Assembly (NCBI GenBank): GCA_947501105.1
Contig: CANMUP010000005.1
Location: 1-64,000, forward strand
DNA length: 64,000 nt
Reading direction: 5' to 3'
DNA from: an uncultured Flaviramulus sp.
GTDB taxonomy: Bacteria; Bacteroidota; Bacteroidia; Flavobacteriales; Flavobacteriaceae
The notes under the pieces are model-generated. The model saw nothing but the letters and a program-made list of their open reading frames with translations. It was not told the origin of the DNA and made no database searches. A program made the translations under genes and the position numbers. Shown here piece by piece: positions 48,641 to 58,898 of this stretch (position 1 is its first letter; each line of letters opens with the position of its first letter).

Positions 48641-48675
48641 AGATTGCCACGACTTAAAATAGTCTCTCAATGACA
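48641..48675. repeat. REP-like repeat, family B copy 2
   Basis: AGATTGCCACGACTTAAAAT...CTCTCAATGACA between divergent genes has the same end motifs as the copy at 43601-43632 (GATTGCCACG and CAATGACA). It ends just before the methyltransferase start at 48682. Confidence 0.5.
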
Positions 48676-48681
48676 TAAATT

Positions 48682-49380
48682 ATGAAAGACCTTTTCGGAA
48701 ACGCTTTATTAGATTACCAAAACGGAAATTACACCGAGAACATTATTACTTCTACTAGTATTTCTGATAACGATGTATTACCTCTACCCTACTTGTTTCG
48801 TGGCTTTAAAGATATGCCTAAACTCGAAAAAAAAGCTTTAAAATTAAGCAAAGGTTTTGTTTTAGACGTAGGCTGTGGTGCAGGAAGTCATAGTTTGTAT
48901 TTACAAGAAAAAGGATTGAAAGTAAAAGCAATTGATATTTCAAAAGGCGCAATAGAAGTTAGTAATCAACGGGGTGTTTTGCATGCTGAAGAAAAAAATA
49001 TTTTAGATGAATCTGAAACATTTGATACCATTTTATTGTTAATGAATGGCACTGGTATTTTTCAAGAACTATCAGAGGTTTCAAAGTATTTAGCGCATTT
49101 AAAAAAACTACTAAAACCAAACGGACAAGTTTTAATTGATTCATCAGATATTAAATATATGTATGAAGACGATGATGGTGGTTTTTGGATGGATTCTAAT
49201 GCTAATTATTATGGTGAACTAGATTATTTTTTGTCTTATAAGGATGAAGAAGAATTACCAATGAAATGGTTGTATTTAGATTTTAATACCTTATTGACAG
49301 CTTGCGCTTCTGTTGGACTTAAATGCGAATTGATTTTAGAAGGTGAGCATTTTGATTATTTAGCGAGAATAACAAATTAA
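48682..49380 (+). CDS. Class I SAM-dependent methyltransferase
   Basis: A 232-aa protein with the SAM-binding motif LDVGCGAGSHSLYLQEKGLKVKAIDIS and the post-motif DTILLLMNGTGIFQ. The C-terminal part is typical for a free-standing methyltransferase; the substrate is unknown. It converges on the phosphatase-like gene with a 3-bp gap. Confidence 0.9.
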   Translation: MKDLFGNALLDYQNGNYTENIITSTSISDNDVLPLPYLFRGFKDMPKLEKKALKLSKGFVLDVGCGAGSHSLYLQEKGLKVKAIDISKGAIEVSNQRGVLHAEEKNILDESETFDTILLLMNGTGIFQELSEVSKYLAHLKKLLKPNGQVLIDSSDIKYMYEDDDGGFWMDSNANYYGELDYFLSYKDEEELPMKWLYLDFNTLLTACASVGLKCELILEGEHFDYLARITN

Positions 49381-49383
49381 AAT

Positions 49384-49851
49384 TTAGTCTTTAGGTAAAG
49401 ATTCTATTAGTTTTTCAACTTTTTCTTTTATAATATCTCTCGCTACATTATAATCTTTACTGATTGATGGCGTGCCATTCCATTGTTCATCACTTAAATC
49501 TTTTGAATCATTTTTAATTGGTAAATTACAATCAAAAGTTACAGTTTTATAGGCTTTTTCAATATCATACAAATCAACTTTTTTTGGTTTCCAATCTTCT
49601 ATATCAAATCCATCCTTTTTTAAACCTAAAATAGTTCCTTTAGTTAAAATGCTATCGGGTTCAGTTCCTCTAAAAATAGCACGATATTTTAAATTTTGTT
49701 CTTTAGATAATTTATTAAAATATGCCGCTGCTATTGGGCTTCTAGCTGCTCCATGTGTACAAACAAATAAAATTTCTTTGGACGCCCCTTCTTCTTTACA
49801 ATTAAATAAAACCGTAACTATAAAAAGTAAGCTTATTATTTTTTTAAGCAT
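49384..49851 (-). CDS. Exported low-molecular-weight phosphatase/arsenate reductase-like lipoprotein
   Basis: A 155-aa protein with a lipobox VLFNC (Cys18), then a LMW phosphatase-like domain beginning EILFVCTHGAARSP: nucleophile Cys31 and Arg37 of a C(X)5R loop. The usual LMW enzyme is cytosolic, so export is unusual. The DPxY acid motif of tyrosine phosphatases is not seen, so arsenate reductase or a phosphatase are both possible. It follows the amidohydrolase gene by 7 bases. Confidence 0.82.
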   Translation of the reverse strand: MLKKIISLLFIVTVLFNCKEEGASKEILFVCTHGAARSPIAAAYFNKLSKEQNLKYRAIFRGTEPDSILTKGTILGLKKDGFDIEDWKPKKVDLYDIEKAYKTVTFDCNLPIKNDSKDLSDEQWNGTPSISKDYNVARDIIKEKVEKLIESLPKD

Positions 49852-49858
49852 AATAAAA

Positions 49859-51472
49859 TTATTGGGTTACACCATCAATAAAAGTGCTAATCACTTTAAT
49901 ATTAGGAATTTCCGAAGCTTCAACAGTCATAATATCTTTATCTAAAATGATAAAATCGGCAAATTTACCAGCTTCTATACTCCCTTTTTCGTCTTCTTCA
50001 AAATTAGAATAAGCTGCCCAAATAGTCATGCCTTTTAAAGTTTCTTCCCTACTTAAAGCATTTTCTATTTGATATCCATTTTCAGGATAACCTTTTAAAT
50101 CTTGTCTAACAACCGCTGCATAAAACGTATAAAACGGACTCACATATTCCACAGGAAAATCAGTTCCTAAAGCCACTTTTCCATATTTATTTAGTAAGTT
50201 TTTATAAGCATAAGCTCCTTTAATACGCTCGCTACCAAGTCTATCTTCTGCCCAATACATATCGCTTGTGGCATGTGTTGGTTGTACCGACGGAATAATA
50301 TCATCAAACAAATTAAAATCTTCTGGCGATATAACTTGTGCGTGTTCTATACGCCAGCGTCTATTAGTTTTTTTATATAACACCTCTTTATAAATTTGTA
50401 AAACAGCATGATTTGCAGAATCTCCAATAGCATGTGTGTTCATTTGATATTCTGAATTTGCAATTGCTTTAGCTGATGCTTTGAAAGTTTCTAAATCTGT
50501 AACTGGTAAGCCTAAATGTCCAGGCTTATCACTATAAGACTTACGCAACAAAGCTCCTCTTGAACCCAAAGCGCCATCAGCATAAAATTTGAAGGATCTT
50601 ACATTAAGTTTTTCAGTTTTTATAATGCCTTTATTTAAATAATAATCTAAATTTTTCTTTGAGGCTGAAACCATAGCATAAACACGCATTTTTAAATCGC
50701 CTGTTTGTTGCAAACTATCAATAATTTCAATAGCTTCAATTCCTAAACCAGCATCATCAACCGTAGTTAGTCCATAAGCTAAGCATATTCTTTGTGCCTC
50801 TAATAAAGCATTTGCCATATCCTTTTTTGTTGGTTTTGGCCAGTAATTCATTACTAATCCCTCAGCGTTATCGACTAAAACTCCTGTTAACTCTCCTTTT
50901 TCAAGAACAATTTCACCTCCATCTATCATGCTATTTTTAGTAACGTTTCCTAAATCTAAAGCAGCTTGGTTACATAATATTGCATGACCATCTATTCTTG
51001 TTAAAGTGACTGGAGTATCTGGAAATAATTCATCTAATTGCTTTTTATTAGGATACACTTTAACGTTCCAATCGTTTTGGTCCCATCCTCGACCCTTAAT
51101 AAATTTTAAGTTATGTTTCTTTTGAAAATCTACAACGCGTTGTACAACCTCCTCAAAACTAGTTGTACCAACCAAATCTACCGCTTGTTGATTAAACCCT
51201 AACCCTAAAAAATGACAATGTGCATCAATAAAACCAGGAACTATTGTTTTCCCTTCTGCATCTATTGTTTTTAAGGCTTCATATTTTGAAGACAAATCTT
51301 CTACATTTCCAACGTCTACAAATTTTCCATCTTTAATTGCAAAAGCTGTTGCCTTTTCAAAGTCATTATTTACTGTATAAACGTTAGCGTTTGTAACTAT
51401 TAAATCAACTTGATGCTTTGTTGAACAACTAACTGTAATTAAGGTTAATAAAAGAATACTTAATTTTTGCAT
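49859..51472 (-). CDS. YtcJ-like amidohydrolase lipoprotein
   Basis: A 537-aa protein of the amidohydrolase 3 (YtcJ) family. The lipoprotein signal ends VSCS (Cys16). Metal ligands are in VPGFIDAHCHFLGLG, with the catalytic region around IEHAQVI and ALGTDFPVEYVSPF. The family hydrolyses amides or imidazoles; substrate unknown. It is the upstream gene of a pair with the phosphatase-like gene. Confidence 0.9.
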   Translation of the reverse strand: MQKLSILLLTLITVSCSTKHQVDLIVTNANVYTVNNDFEKATAFAIKDGKFVDVGNVEDLSSKYEALKTIDAEGKTIVPGFIDAHCHFLGLGFNQQAVDLVGTTSFEEVVQRVVDFQKKHNLKFIKGRGWDQNDWNVKVYPNKKQLDELFPDTPVTLTRIDGHAILCNQAALDLGNVTKNSMIDGGEIVLEKGELTGVLVDNAEGLVMNYWPKPTKKDMANALLEAQRICLAYGLTTVDDAGLGIEAIEIIDSLQQTGDLKMRVYAMVSASKKNLDYYLNKGIIKTEKLNVRSFKFYADGALGSRGALLRKSYSDKPGHLGLPVTDLETFKASAKAIANSEYQMNTHAIGDSANHAVLQIYKEVLYKKTNRRWRIEHAQVISPEDFNLFDDIIPSVQPTHATSDMYWAEDRLGSERIKGAYAYKNLLNKYGKVALGTDFPVEYVSPFYTFYAAVVRQDLKGYPENGYQIENALSREETLKGMTIWAAYSNFEEDEKGSIEAGKFADFIILDKDIMTVEASEIPNIKVISTFIDGVTQ

Positions 51473-51490
51473 GATTGGTATTTTTTATAA

Positions 51491-51523
51491 AAATAAAAAA
51501 AGCGTTCTTAAACGAACGCTTTT
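51491..51523 (-). terminator. Intrinsic terminator after the DUF1287 gene
   Basis: AAAAGCGTTC pairs with GAACGCTTTT (51498-51507 and 51514-51523) around a 6-nt loop; the minus strand continues with T residues. It is 18 bases after the stop at 51541. Confidence 0.88.
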
Positions 51524-51540
51524 ATAAGCTATTATTTATA

Positions 51541-52122
51541 CTAATCTATAAACCGATAGTGCCCAATAATTTTAAAATCAAAAAGACAATCTTCTAAAAC
51601 TTGACCTGCACCAATATTATGGACGATTAAGTTTCGCTTACCATCTTTAGATTTTTTATTAACTACAATTCCAATATGTGTTATCGCACCTCTTAAATTC
51701 CAACAAACTACATCTCCTGGCAAATAGTCATTTGCATTTTTGGTAATTGGTTTTTCCACTCCTTGGCGTTTAAAATAGGTCATCAAATTAGGAACTCGAC
51801 GATGGTCAATATTTTTGTCGGTGCTCTTTAGTCCCCATATTTTTGGATACAAACTAAAATTAGCTTTCATATCTTCATGAACCTCCTTTTGTAAATCAGT
51901 CCCTAGTTTTCTATATGCTCTAATTACAACATCGGTACACACGCCTTTACCACTAGGTACATCTCCATTAGGATAATCTATTGAAAAATAACTAGGATCG
52001 TATGTTACTTTTTGATTTGTTAATTGTAACGCGGCTTGTGAAAGATTTAATACTTGTACGTCACTTTGTGAAATGCAAATATTGCAACAAAAAAGAAGTA
52101 AAATGAATTTTATCTTTTTCAT
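51541..52122 (-). CDS. Secreted DUF1287 protein (NlpC/P60-like)
   Basis: A 193-aa secreted protein with a signal peptide (ending CNICISQ). The DUF1287 pattern is seen in GVCTDVVIRAYRKLGTDLQKEVHEDMK, WGLKSTDKNIDHRRVPNLMTYF, LPGDVVCWNLRGAITHIGIVVNK and VHNIGAGQVLED. Cys and His in these blocks are placed as in cysteine peptidases of the NlpC/P60 clan, so peptidoglycan hydrolysis is a reasonable guess. Confidence 0.85.
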   Translation of the reverse strand: MKKIKFILLLFCCNICISQSDVQVLNLSQAALQLTNQKVTYDPSYFSIDYPNGDVPSGKGVCTDVVIRAYRKLGTDLQKEVHEDMKANFSLYPKIWGLKSTDKNIDHRRVPNLMTYFKRQGVEKPITKNANDYLPGDVVCWNLRGAITHIGIVVNKKSKDGKRNLIVHNIGAGQVLEDCLFDFKIIGHYRFID

Positions 52123-52147
52123 GAAAACATTGGTTTCAATTTGAAAG

Positions 52148-52167
52148 ATTCCCGCCTTCGCGAGAAC
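52148..52167. repeat. REP-like hairpin, family A copy 3 (variant)
   Basis: ATTCCCGCCTTCGCGAGAAC differs from the other two copies by a few bases and keeps the CTTC loop. It abuts the stop codon of the barrel gene ending at 52167. Confidence 0.65.
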
Positions 52168-53903
52168 TAGAAATCAAACTTAAAGGTTGCACCAGCTAAA
52201 AACTGAATACTTTGCACAGGATAGTTAAACCAGCGCTCATAGGCTTTATTGGATATGTTATTAGCTTTTGCGAATACCGAAATTTTATCGTTGATATGAT
52301 ATCCTAAATGCGCATTAGCATCAAAGTAACTATCTAGAGTAACTAACGTACTTGCTGGCCCTGTAAAAGGGTCAATAATACTTAACAAGTCTTTACGTTC
52401 TCCTACATAAATAAGATTAGCACCAGTAAACCAATGCTCATTTATTTGATAATCTAAAAACAACGAGCCTTTTACATCGGGTAAATTCCAAGCTTCTGCT
52501 TCAGTATCAGTTGTGTATTTAAAATATTCGGCTTTTAGCCCTAATTTAAAGTTTCGGTTAACATCTACATTAATTTCGCCTGCTACTCCAAAGGTATCAA
52601 CATCATCATACACAATTCCAAAAGAATTACCATATTGATAATCTTCGGCATTAGTAAAATCGAAAAAAGTTGTGTTATGTCTAAATAGAGCTTTACTTCT
52701 ATCGGCCAAATAACGCCCGCTAATATTATAGCTCATATTACTTGACAGTTTTCCTTTTAAACCTATATACGCATTGTATTGCTGATCTGTTGGCATAACA
52801 GCCAAAGTTGGAGACACAAAAGAATTTTCAGTTGCAAAACCATGGTATGAGTTCTGAATTAACTCTCCTTGAATACCTCCATAAGCAATCAATACATCAT
52901 TAACCAATCTATATGTAGCGGTAATATTTGGGTATAAATAGATATTATTTTCTTTAGTTTCTGAATCTCTCAAATATGAAACTGAGACTCCTAAATTAAC
53001 TGTTAAATCATCTTCTTTTAGTTGATATGTAGGAGAAACACTAATTTGGAAATTACCATGTCTTAATTCGTTATTTGAAGTATTACTTCTGTCAAACGTT
53101 CCGTTTATATAATCAAATTTAAAATCTGTTGATATTTCCTCTCCATTAATTGGTATATCTATTTTAGCTTTTGCTATAAACCTATTCTCTCCTGAACCTT
53201 GATTATCTCCAAAACGTCTAAAAAAGAAACTTCCAGAATTTATATATGTATTTTCAAATGAAATATCGCCACCAAAATGTGCGCTATAAAACGAATGTTC
53301 CTCATCAATATTACTTGACTGCGCTAAAGAGACTAAGCCTTCTTCCACGCCATACCAATTGTACATTTGTTGCTGAAAACCACCCTCGACATTCCATGCT
53401 AAATCTCTCAAACGACTTGAATAATTAGCATTGATTTTTGTAGTTGAAAAATTATCATCAAAAGCTAATCCATCAATACCTCCTTGTGACGAATGATGAC
53501 TTACATAACCACCAACACTTTCAGTTCTACTTATAGCATGATTTAAATATACTTCACCCAAAATAGTGGTATAGGTTCCAACCCCTAAAGTTGCATAATT
53601 ATCATATAGTTTCACAGGTTTTGCTTTCTCTACTACCGCAGCTTTTCCTTTTGCCGGTGTAAATGTTGATGCTACAGGAAACGAAAATATATTGTACTTA
53701 ATTTCTTTTTTTGTTGCGGTTTCTTCATCATCTAACGAAGGAATTTCTTTAACCTTAAAAGCATCAGAAATTGATGGCGTATATGGTTTTACTACATCAA
53801 TAACACCTGTATTAATAGTATCATTTTTCCTGTTTTGAGAGAAAACTGACGTTATACTTAACGTTACAATAGCTAATAAAAAATATTTTGTGTGCTTTCG
53901 CAT
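52167..53903 (-). CDS. Outer-membrane beta-barrel (TonB receptor-like) protein
   Basis: A 578-aa secreted protein with a signal peptide (ending SVFSQ). The early region (VIDVVKPYTPSISDAFKVKEIPSL) and many alternating strands through to the Phe-terminated end (LAGATFKFDF) fit an outer-membrane barrel with a TonB-receptor-like fold but without a full plug. It follows the TPR gene by 27 bases, and the pair is conserved in Bacteroidota. Cargo unknown. Confidence 0.85.
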   Translation of the reverse strand: MRKHTKYFLLAIVTLSITSVFSQNRKNDTINTGVIDVVKPYTPSISDAFKVKEIPSLDDEETATKKEIKYNIFSFPVASTFTPAKGKAAVVEKAKPVKLYDNYATLGVGTYTTILGEVYLNHAISRTESVGGYVSHHSSQGGIDGLAFDDNFSTTKINANYSSRLRDLAWNVEGGFQQQMYNWYGVEEGLVSLAQSSNIDEEHSFYSAHFGGDISFENTYINSGSFFFRRFGDNQGSGENRFIAKAKIDIPINGEEISTDFKFDYINGTFDRSNTSNNELRHGNFQISVSPTYQLKEDDLTVNLGVSVSYLRDSETKENNIYLYPNITATYRLVNDVLIAYGGIQGELIQNSYHGFATENSFVSPTLAVMPTDQQYNAYIGLKGKLSSNMSYNISGRYLADRSKALFRHNTTFFDFTNAEDYQYGNSFGIVYDDVDTFGVAGEINVDVNRNFKLGLKAEYFKYTTDTEAEAWNLPDVKGSLFLDYQINEHWFTGANLIYVGERKDLLSIIDPFTGPASTLVTLDSYFDANAHLGYHINDKISVFAKANNISNKAYERWFNYPVQSIQFLAGATFKFDF

Positions 53904-53930
53904 ATGTTTAGATTTACGATTGATGTTTTT

Positions 53931-56900
53931 TTAATTTTCTTCGGTTTCTATTGACGAATTTGTTTTAGCCTCTTCAGTCTTTATTTGGCGTAATTCGGTT
54001 TTTGCCTCGTCTACAACATCATCAAATTCAGCAAAATTGTCAATGACACTTTCTAAAATATAAGTTGCTTGAAACGCATCTTTTAAAGCATAATAGTTCT
54101 TAGCCATGAGCACTAACCCTTTTGCACTATAATATTTATACCCTGAAAAATCTTTGGCTAATTTTTGAACCGATTTATTTGATGCTGCATATTTGCCTTC
54201 TTTATTTTTAAAATAAGCATTGTAATACAACGCCTCTGCTGCCATTTCACCAGTTGCCACTTTTTCCACTTTAGCATAAGCAGTTTTAGCTCTATCCTCA
54301 TCACCTGTTTTAATAGCAGATCGTGCAATAATAATATGAGCATCACTTTTAATCTTATTATCAATTTTAGAATTTGTAAGCACTTTTTCTGCATAAGACA
54401 CAGCTTCATTATAATTTTCTAATTGATAATTAGTTTTCATCAAATTAGATTGTGCAAATACTACATTTTGAGGAAAGTTTGCTTCTTCTTCCAATCGTAA
54501 CAATAACGGGATAGCTTTATTCCAGCTTTTACTTTCTAAATAATATTGCGATAATCTCGATAGAGCTTCTTCAGTATATTCGCTTTGCGATGTTTCAACT
54601 ATATATTTATAATGAGGTGCTGCATTAGCCAATAAATCTTTTTTGTAGTATAACTGAGCAATGTAAAAATGAGCTTGCAATGCATGAATTCCGTTAGGAA
54701 ACTCATTTAAGTACCCATTAAATTGTTTGATAGCTTTATCAGTGTTATTATCTAAATACTGCTTTTCGGCAGCTTCGTATGTGGTATTATCTAAATCGGC
54801 ATTGGTAACCTCAACATAATCTAAAGTTTTTACCCATCTTGCGTAATCGTCAACTCTACCTATATCTATATAAATTAATCGAGCTGTTGCAACTGACTGA
54901 ACCGCTTCTGGCGTTCCTGGATAATCCGCAGCAACTTTTTTAAATTTGCTTAAAGCTTGTTCGTTTTCACTACTATTATAATAAACTAATCCTTGACGTA
55001 ATAAAGCTTTTGGTACAAAAGAACTCATTCGATACTCGCTACTCAAGCGATTATATATTTGCATCGCTTTATCCTTTTCGTTTGCTTTAACATAGGAATT
55101 TCCTAATTCGTACATCGCATCGTCTCGTAATTTTGATTTAGGATAGGCTTCAATAAATTGTTCTAAATCTTTCATCTTTTTTGAAGACTGCCCAATATAA
55201 CCCACACTTATTGTTTTTTGAAAAAAAGGATAATCAGAATCAATCTCATTCATTTCAATAGCTTTTTCGTAAGCATTTATAGCATTTCTATAATCGCTAG
55301 AAACGAAATGTCCGTCGCCTAAGCGCAAATACGCATCATTCAATCTTACTTTATCGTCTTTCTTATTTGAAATAAATTGATTGAAATACGTAGTGGCTTG
55401 CGGATAGTTTTTTTGTTTGAAATATGTGTAAGCTAAATTATAATCTATATTCTCAATTTCTGGAGTAGTAGTGGATGAAGTTTGTTGCTGAAACTGTTTA
55501 AACCCAACTAAAGCATCATCATAATTTGTTAGATTATAATCAGCCTCGGCTTTCCAAAAGGTAGCTCTAGCTGTATATTTAGGATCTCTTGGTTCTTCTA
55601 AAGATTGATCAAAAAGCGATTCAGCTTCCAAATATTGAGTGTCGTTATACAGTTCAATCCCTCTATAAAATGCTACTTTTTGGTAAGCAACTTTGTTTTC
55701 AAAACTCTTTTTGCCTTCCAAGAGTTTAAGTGCTTCTCTGTAATTTTTTGAAGTAATGTAAGAATCAATTAAAAGCGTTTCAATTTCTTCTTTATAACTA
55801 GTATCAGGATATTTATCTAAATAACCTGCTAGAACCTGAGGTGCAGATTGATATGGATTCCCAATTTCGTAACTAATCTTCGCATAATTTAACCAAGCAT
55901 CTTCCTGAATTTTCAAATCAAAACTCATTTGTGATGCATTTCTAAATGCATTTAAAGCCTCTTGTTTTTTGCCTAAATGAATATAACTTTCACCTAAATG
56001 ATAATATGCATTTTGTGCAATAGAATTATTACCTCCAACAATTTTATTGAATTCTGAAATGGCTTTTTCATAATCCTTTTGTTTGTAATATGCATACCCT
56101 AATTGATAAAAATCGGTATTATTCCACTTTGCAGTTCTATCTCTTTTACCTTTTTTACCTTTATATTCTGTTAAATACGGAATAGCCTCAGCGTATTTCT
56201 CTAAGTTAAAATAACTTTCTCCAATAATCTTTGAAAGTTCAGATACTTCAGCATCATCACTTGTTTCTAATCTGTCCTTTGCTAGCTCTATCGCTTTTTC
56301 AAATTTACCCAACTTAAAGTGAAGATCTGCTTGATAATATGACAGCTTTTCCTTGTAACGCTCTTGGTCGCTCACCTGATCGAAATATTCGTTAGCTTCA
56401 TCATAATCATCACCTTCATAAGCCATAAAACCAATATAATATTTAGCTTGCGAACCATATTCTTGAGAATTTTCAACACGTGATAAATATTTTTTTGCGA
56501 CCTTATATTGTTTAACCGAAAAAGCAGAATATCCATTATTAAAATTGAATTTTTCTTTTTCTTTTTTAGCTAAGGCATCTTCGTTTACTTTATCATACCA
56601 TTTTCTAGCATGCGGATATTTTGAGTTTTCAAAATAATAATCGGCAACATCAACAAAAGCAGTATTTCGTTTTGTACTTGTAGGGTAGTCCTTTACAAAA
56701 TCTTCTACTAATTGGTCAGCAGCTTGTTGATTGAGTCGTACTGCACAATTTGCTATGTAATAAGCACAATCAGACTGCAAAATTTCTTCTTTGGCCTTTT
56801 TTCCAACACTTCTAAATAATGATTGTGCAGCGAGATATTGTTGATTATTAAATAGTGAAAGTGCTTTTTGATAGTCTACTAAGTTACTGGTGTAAGTTGC

Positions 56901-56972
56901 TGACTGTTGTGCCATGATTTGGAAACTAAAACTTATAGCTACCAAGAGGGAAACAATATTATTTTTAGTCAT
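53931..56972 (-). CDS. Long secreted TPR protein
   Basis: A 1013-aa protein with a signal peptide (ending IMAQQ) and at least 15 TPR-like units of the outer-membrane assembly type (YAEAIPYLTEYKGKKG, YEKAISEFNKIVGG, YRNAINAYEKAIEM and others) across almost its whole length. There is no enzymatic domain. With the barrel protein it may form a periplasm-facing scaffold; the partner relation is inferred from gene order. It is divergent from the ftsE gene. Confidence 0.87.
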   Translation of the reverse strand: MTKNNIVSLLVAISFSFQIMAQQSATYTSNLVDYQKALSLFNNQQYLAAQSLFRSVGKKAKEEILQSDCAYYIANCAVRLNQQAADQLVEDFVKDYPTSTKRNTAFVDVADYYFENSKYPHARKWYDKVNEDALAKKEKEKFNFNNGYSAFSVKQYKVAKKYLSRVENSQEYGSQAKYYIGFMAYEGDDYDEANEYFDQVSDQERYKEKLSYYQADLHFKLGKFEKAIELAKDRLETSDDAEVSELSKIIGESYFNLEKYAEAIPYLTEYKGKKGKRDRTAKWNNTDFYQLGYAYYKQKDYEKAISEFNKIVGGNNSIAQNAYYHLGESYIHLGKKQEALNAFRNASQMSFDLKIQEDAWLNYAKISYEIGNPYQSAPQVLAGYLDKYPDTSYKEEIETLLIDSYITSKNYREALKLLEGKKSFENKVAYQKVAFYRGIELYNDTQYLEAESLFDQSLEEPRDPKYTARATFWKAEADYNLTNYDDALVGFKQFQQQTSSTTTPEIENIDYNLAYTYFKQKNYPQATTYFNQFISNKKDDKVRLNDAYLRLGDGHFVSSDYRNAINAYEKAIEMNEIDSDYPFFQKTISVGYIGQSSKKMKDLEQFIEAYPKSKLRDDAMYELGNSYVKANEKDKAMQIYNRLSSEYRMSSFVPKALLRQGLVYYNSSENEQALSKFKKVAADYPGTPEAVQSVATARLIYIDIGRVDDYARWVKTLDYVEVTNADLDNTTYEAAEKQYLDNNTDKAIKQFNGYLNEFPNGIHALQAHFYIAQLYYKKDLLANAAPHYKYIVETSQSEYTEEALSRLSQYYLESKSWNKAIPLLLRLEEEANFPQNVVFAQSNLMKTNYQLENYNEAVSYAEKVLTNSKIDNKIKSDAHIIIARSAIKTGDEDRAKTAYAKVEKVATGEMAAEALYYNAYFKNKEGKYAASNKSVQKLAKDFSGYKYYSAKGLVLMAKNYYALKDAFQATYILESVIDNFAEFDDVVDEAKTELRQIKTEEAKTNSSIETEEN

Positions 56973-57178
56973 TAACGATTCGTTTTTAATTAAAAATCAA
57001 AGATAATTCAATATAAATCTTATAACGTAATAATCGTGCCATAATTATAAACCGACTTATTAAATGTTAAAAAAAGACTCAATACTCCAAACAAATGCTG
57101 CTATTTGGTTTTGTGTTTTTGGTTTGGTTTTTGGTGTTTTTAACAATACTTTTACAAAACTTAAAACGTTTGCTATTT

Positions 57179-57862
57179 ATGTCAAATCCAATATTACAAT
57201 TAAAAGATGCCTCCATTTTTCAAGGAGATAGCTTAGTGCTTTCAAATGTAAACGTAGAAGTTAACAAAGGGGATTTTGTATACTTAATTGGTAAAACAGG
57301 GACTGGTAAAAGCAGTTTTATGAAAACGCTTTACGCTGATTTACCCTTAACGGAAGGTGAAGGCCATATTGTAGATTATAATTTAAAAACCCTTAAAGAA
57401 AAAGAGATTCCTTTTTTAAGACGAAAATTAGGTGTTGTATTTCAAGATTTTAAATTATTAACAGATAGAACTATTAACGATAATTTATTATTTGTTTTGA
57501 AAGCTACGGGTTGGAAAGATAAAAAAGAGATGGAAACACGAGTTGAAGAAGTTCTTACCAAGGTTGATATGAAAACTAAAGGGTTTAAATTTCCGCATGA
57601 GCTTTCTGGTGGTGAACAACAACGTGTTGCTATAGCGAGAGCTCTTCTAAATAATCCTGAGCTTATTCTTGCTGATGAGCCTACTGGTAATTTAGATCCG
57701 CAAACTAGTGTTGAAGTTATGGAGGTTTTACAAGACATTAATAAAAATGGTAACACTATTTTAATGGCAACTCACGATTATGCTCTGCTACTTAAATACC
57801 CAAGTAAGACTTTAAAATGTGATGATAATGCCGTTTATGAGGTTGTGCAGAGGAAGGGGTAA
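57179..57862 (+). CDS. ftsE: Cell division ABC ATPase FtsE
   Basis: A 227-aa ABC ATPase. The ATG at 57179 ([17 protein letters not shown]) is chosen because the family starts here; the ORF extension upstream (from 57095) is a hydrophobic run unlike FtsE. Walker [11 protein letters not shown]-loop VFQDFKLL, signature LSGGEQQR, Walker [13 protein letters not shown] and H-loop THD are intact. It couples ATP hydrolysis to FtsX and peptidoglycan hydrolases at division. No ftsX is adjacent. Confidence 0.92.
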   Translation: MSNPILQLKDASIFQGDSLVLSNVNVEVNKGDFVYLIGKTGTGKSSFMKTLYADLPLTEGEGHIVDYNLKTLKEKEIPFLRRKLGVVFQDFKLLTDRTINDNLLFVLKATGWKDKKEMETRVEEVLTKVDMKTKGFKFPHELSGGEQQRVAIARALLNNPELILADEPTGNLDPQTSVEVMEVLQDINKNGNTILMATHDYALLLKYPSKTLKCDDNAVYEVVQRKG

Positions 57863-58007
57863 TCATTTAAATCAATATTAAAAAGCATAGATCCAAAAAT
57901 ATTAGTTAGTAACGAATTGTTTTTTCTCTCATTTTATGGTATTTTTTATTCAAGAAATAAACAATTGTTTTTCAACATCAGCAAACTGTTTTAATTGCTA
58001 AAAAAGT

Positions 58008-58895
58008 ATGATATCGATACTAATTCCAATATACAATTATAATATTTCAAATCTCGTAAACATAGTCCATGAACAGGCTATTAAAACGAATGTAAAATTT
58101 GAAATAATTTGTTTTGACGATAAATCTAAAAATTACATTAATGAAAATAAAGCAGCTATTAATTCTTTAAAGCATGCAAAAATAATTTTATCAGAAAAAA
58201 ATGTAGGAAGAACAAAAGCTAGACAAATATTATCTAACGAATCTGATTATGATTGGCTTTTGTTTTTAGATTCAGATGTAATACCTAAATCCGATAAATT
58301 TATAAAAAGATATATTGAAAAAATCAACTCAAAATACGAAGCCTTTTTTGGAGGTTTTGCATATTCAGAAAGTAAGCCAGACAATGAGTCTGTTTTACGT
58401 TGGAAATACGGTAAAAAACACGAAGAAATAGATGCGAAAAAAAGAAATTTAAACCCACACCAATTAATCATTTCTGCAAATTTTTTCATTAAAAAATCAA
58501 TTTTCAATAGTATAAACTCAAAAATTACCAGAAAAAGTTACGGTCTAGATAATTATTTTGGCGCTATGTTAAAGCAAAAAAATATTAACGTTTTCCATTT
58601 AAATAACGAAGTATATCATTACGGTTTAGAAAAAAGCTCTACTTATTTAAATAAATCTGAAGAGTCTGTAATAACTTTGCTATGGATGTATAATGAGGAA
58701 CAAATAACTAATCATGCTAATAAATTACTAAATATGTTTATACTTTTTAAAAAGTTAAAATTAAATTATCTAGCAATCCTTTTTTATAAAGCCTTCAACT
58801 CTAGAATTAAAAAAAATTTAATTAGTTATAATCCAAATATACCTTTATTACAAATCTACAAGCTTTCATATATCTGCTATAAAGATTTAAATTAA
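58008..58895 (+). CDS. Glycosyltransferase family 2
   Basis: A 295-aa GT-A enzyme. The start MISILIPIYNYNISNL and the nucleotide-binding DDKSKN, then FLDSDVIP (the DxD motif), are typical. The C-terminal part has several Lys/Asn-rich segments but no membrane span. The donor and acceptor sugars are unknown. It is followed by another GT2 gene after 3 bases. Confidence 0.88.
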   Translation: MISILIPIYNYNISNLVNIVHEQAIKTNVKFEIICFDDKSKNYINENKAAINSLKHAKIILSEKNVGRTKARQILSNESDYDWLLFLDSDVIPKSDKFIKRYIEKINSKYEAFFGGFAYSESKPDNESVLRWKYGKKHEEIDAKKRNLNPHQLIISANFFIKKSIFNSINSKITRKSYGLDNYFGAMLKQKNINVFHLNNEVYHYGLEKSSTYLNKSEESVITLLWMYNEEQITNHANKLLNMFILFKKLKLNYLAILFYKAFNSRIKKNLISYNPNIPLLQIYKLSYICYKDLN

Positions 58896-58898
58896 TTT

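Noticed and set aside
54158-54409. Minus-strand 83-codon ORF inside the TPR gene
   Set aside because: Out-of-frame shadow rich in Leu, Lys and Met; the TPR frame is intact.
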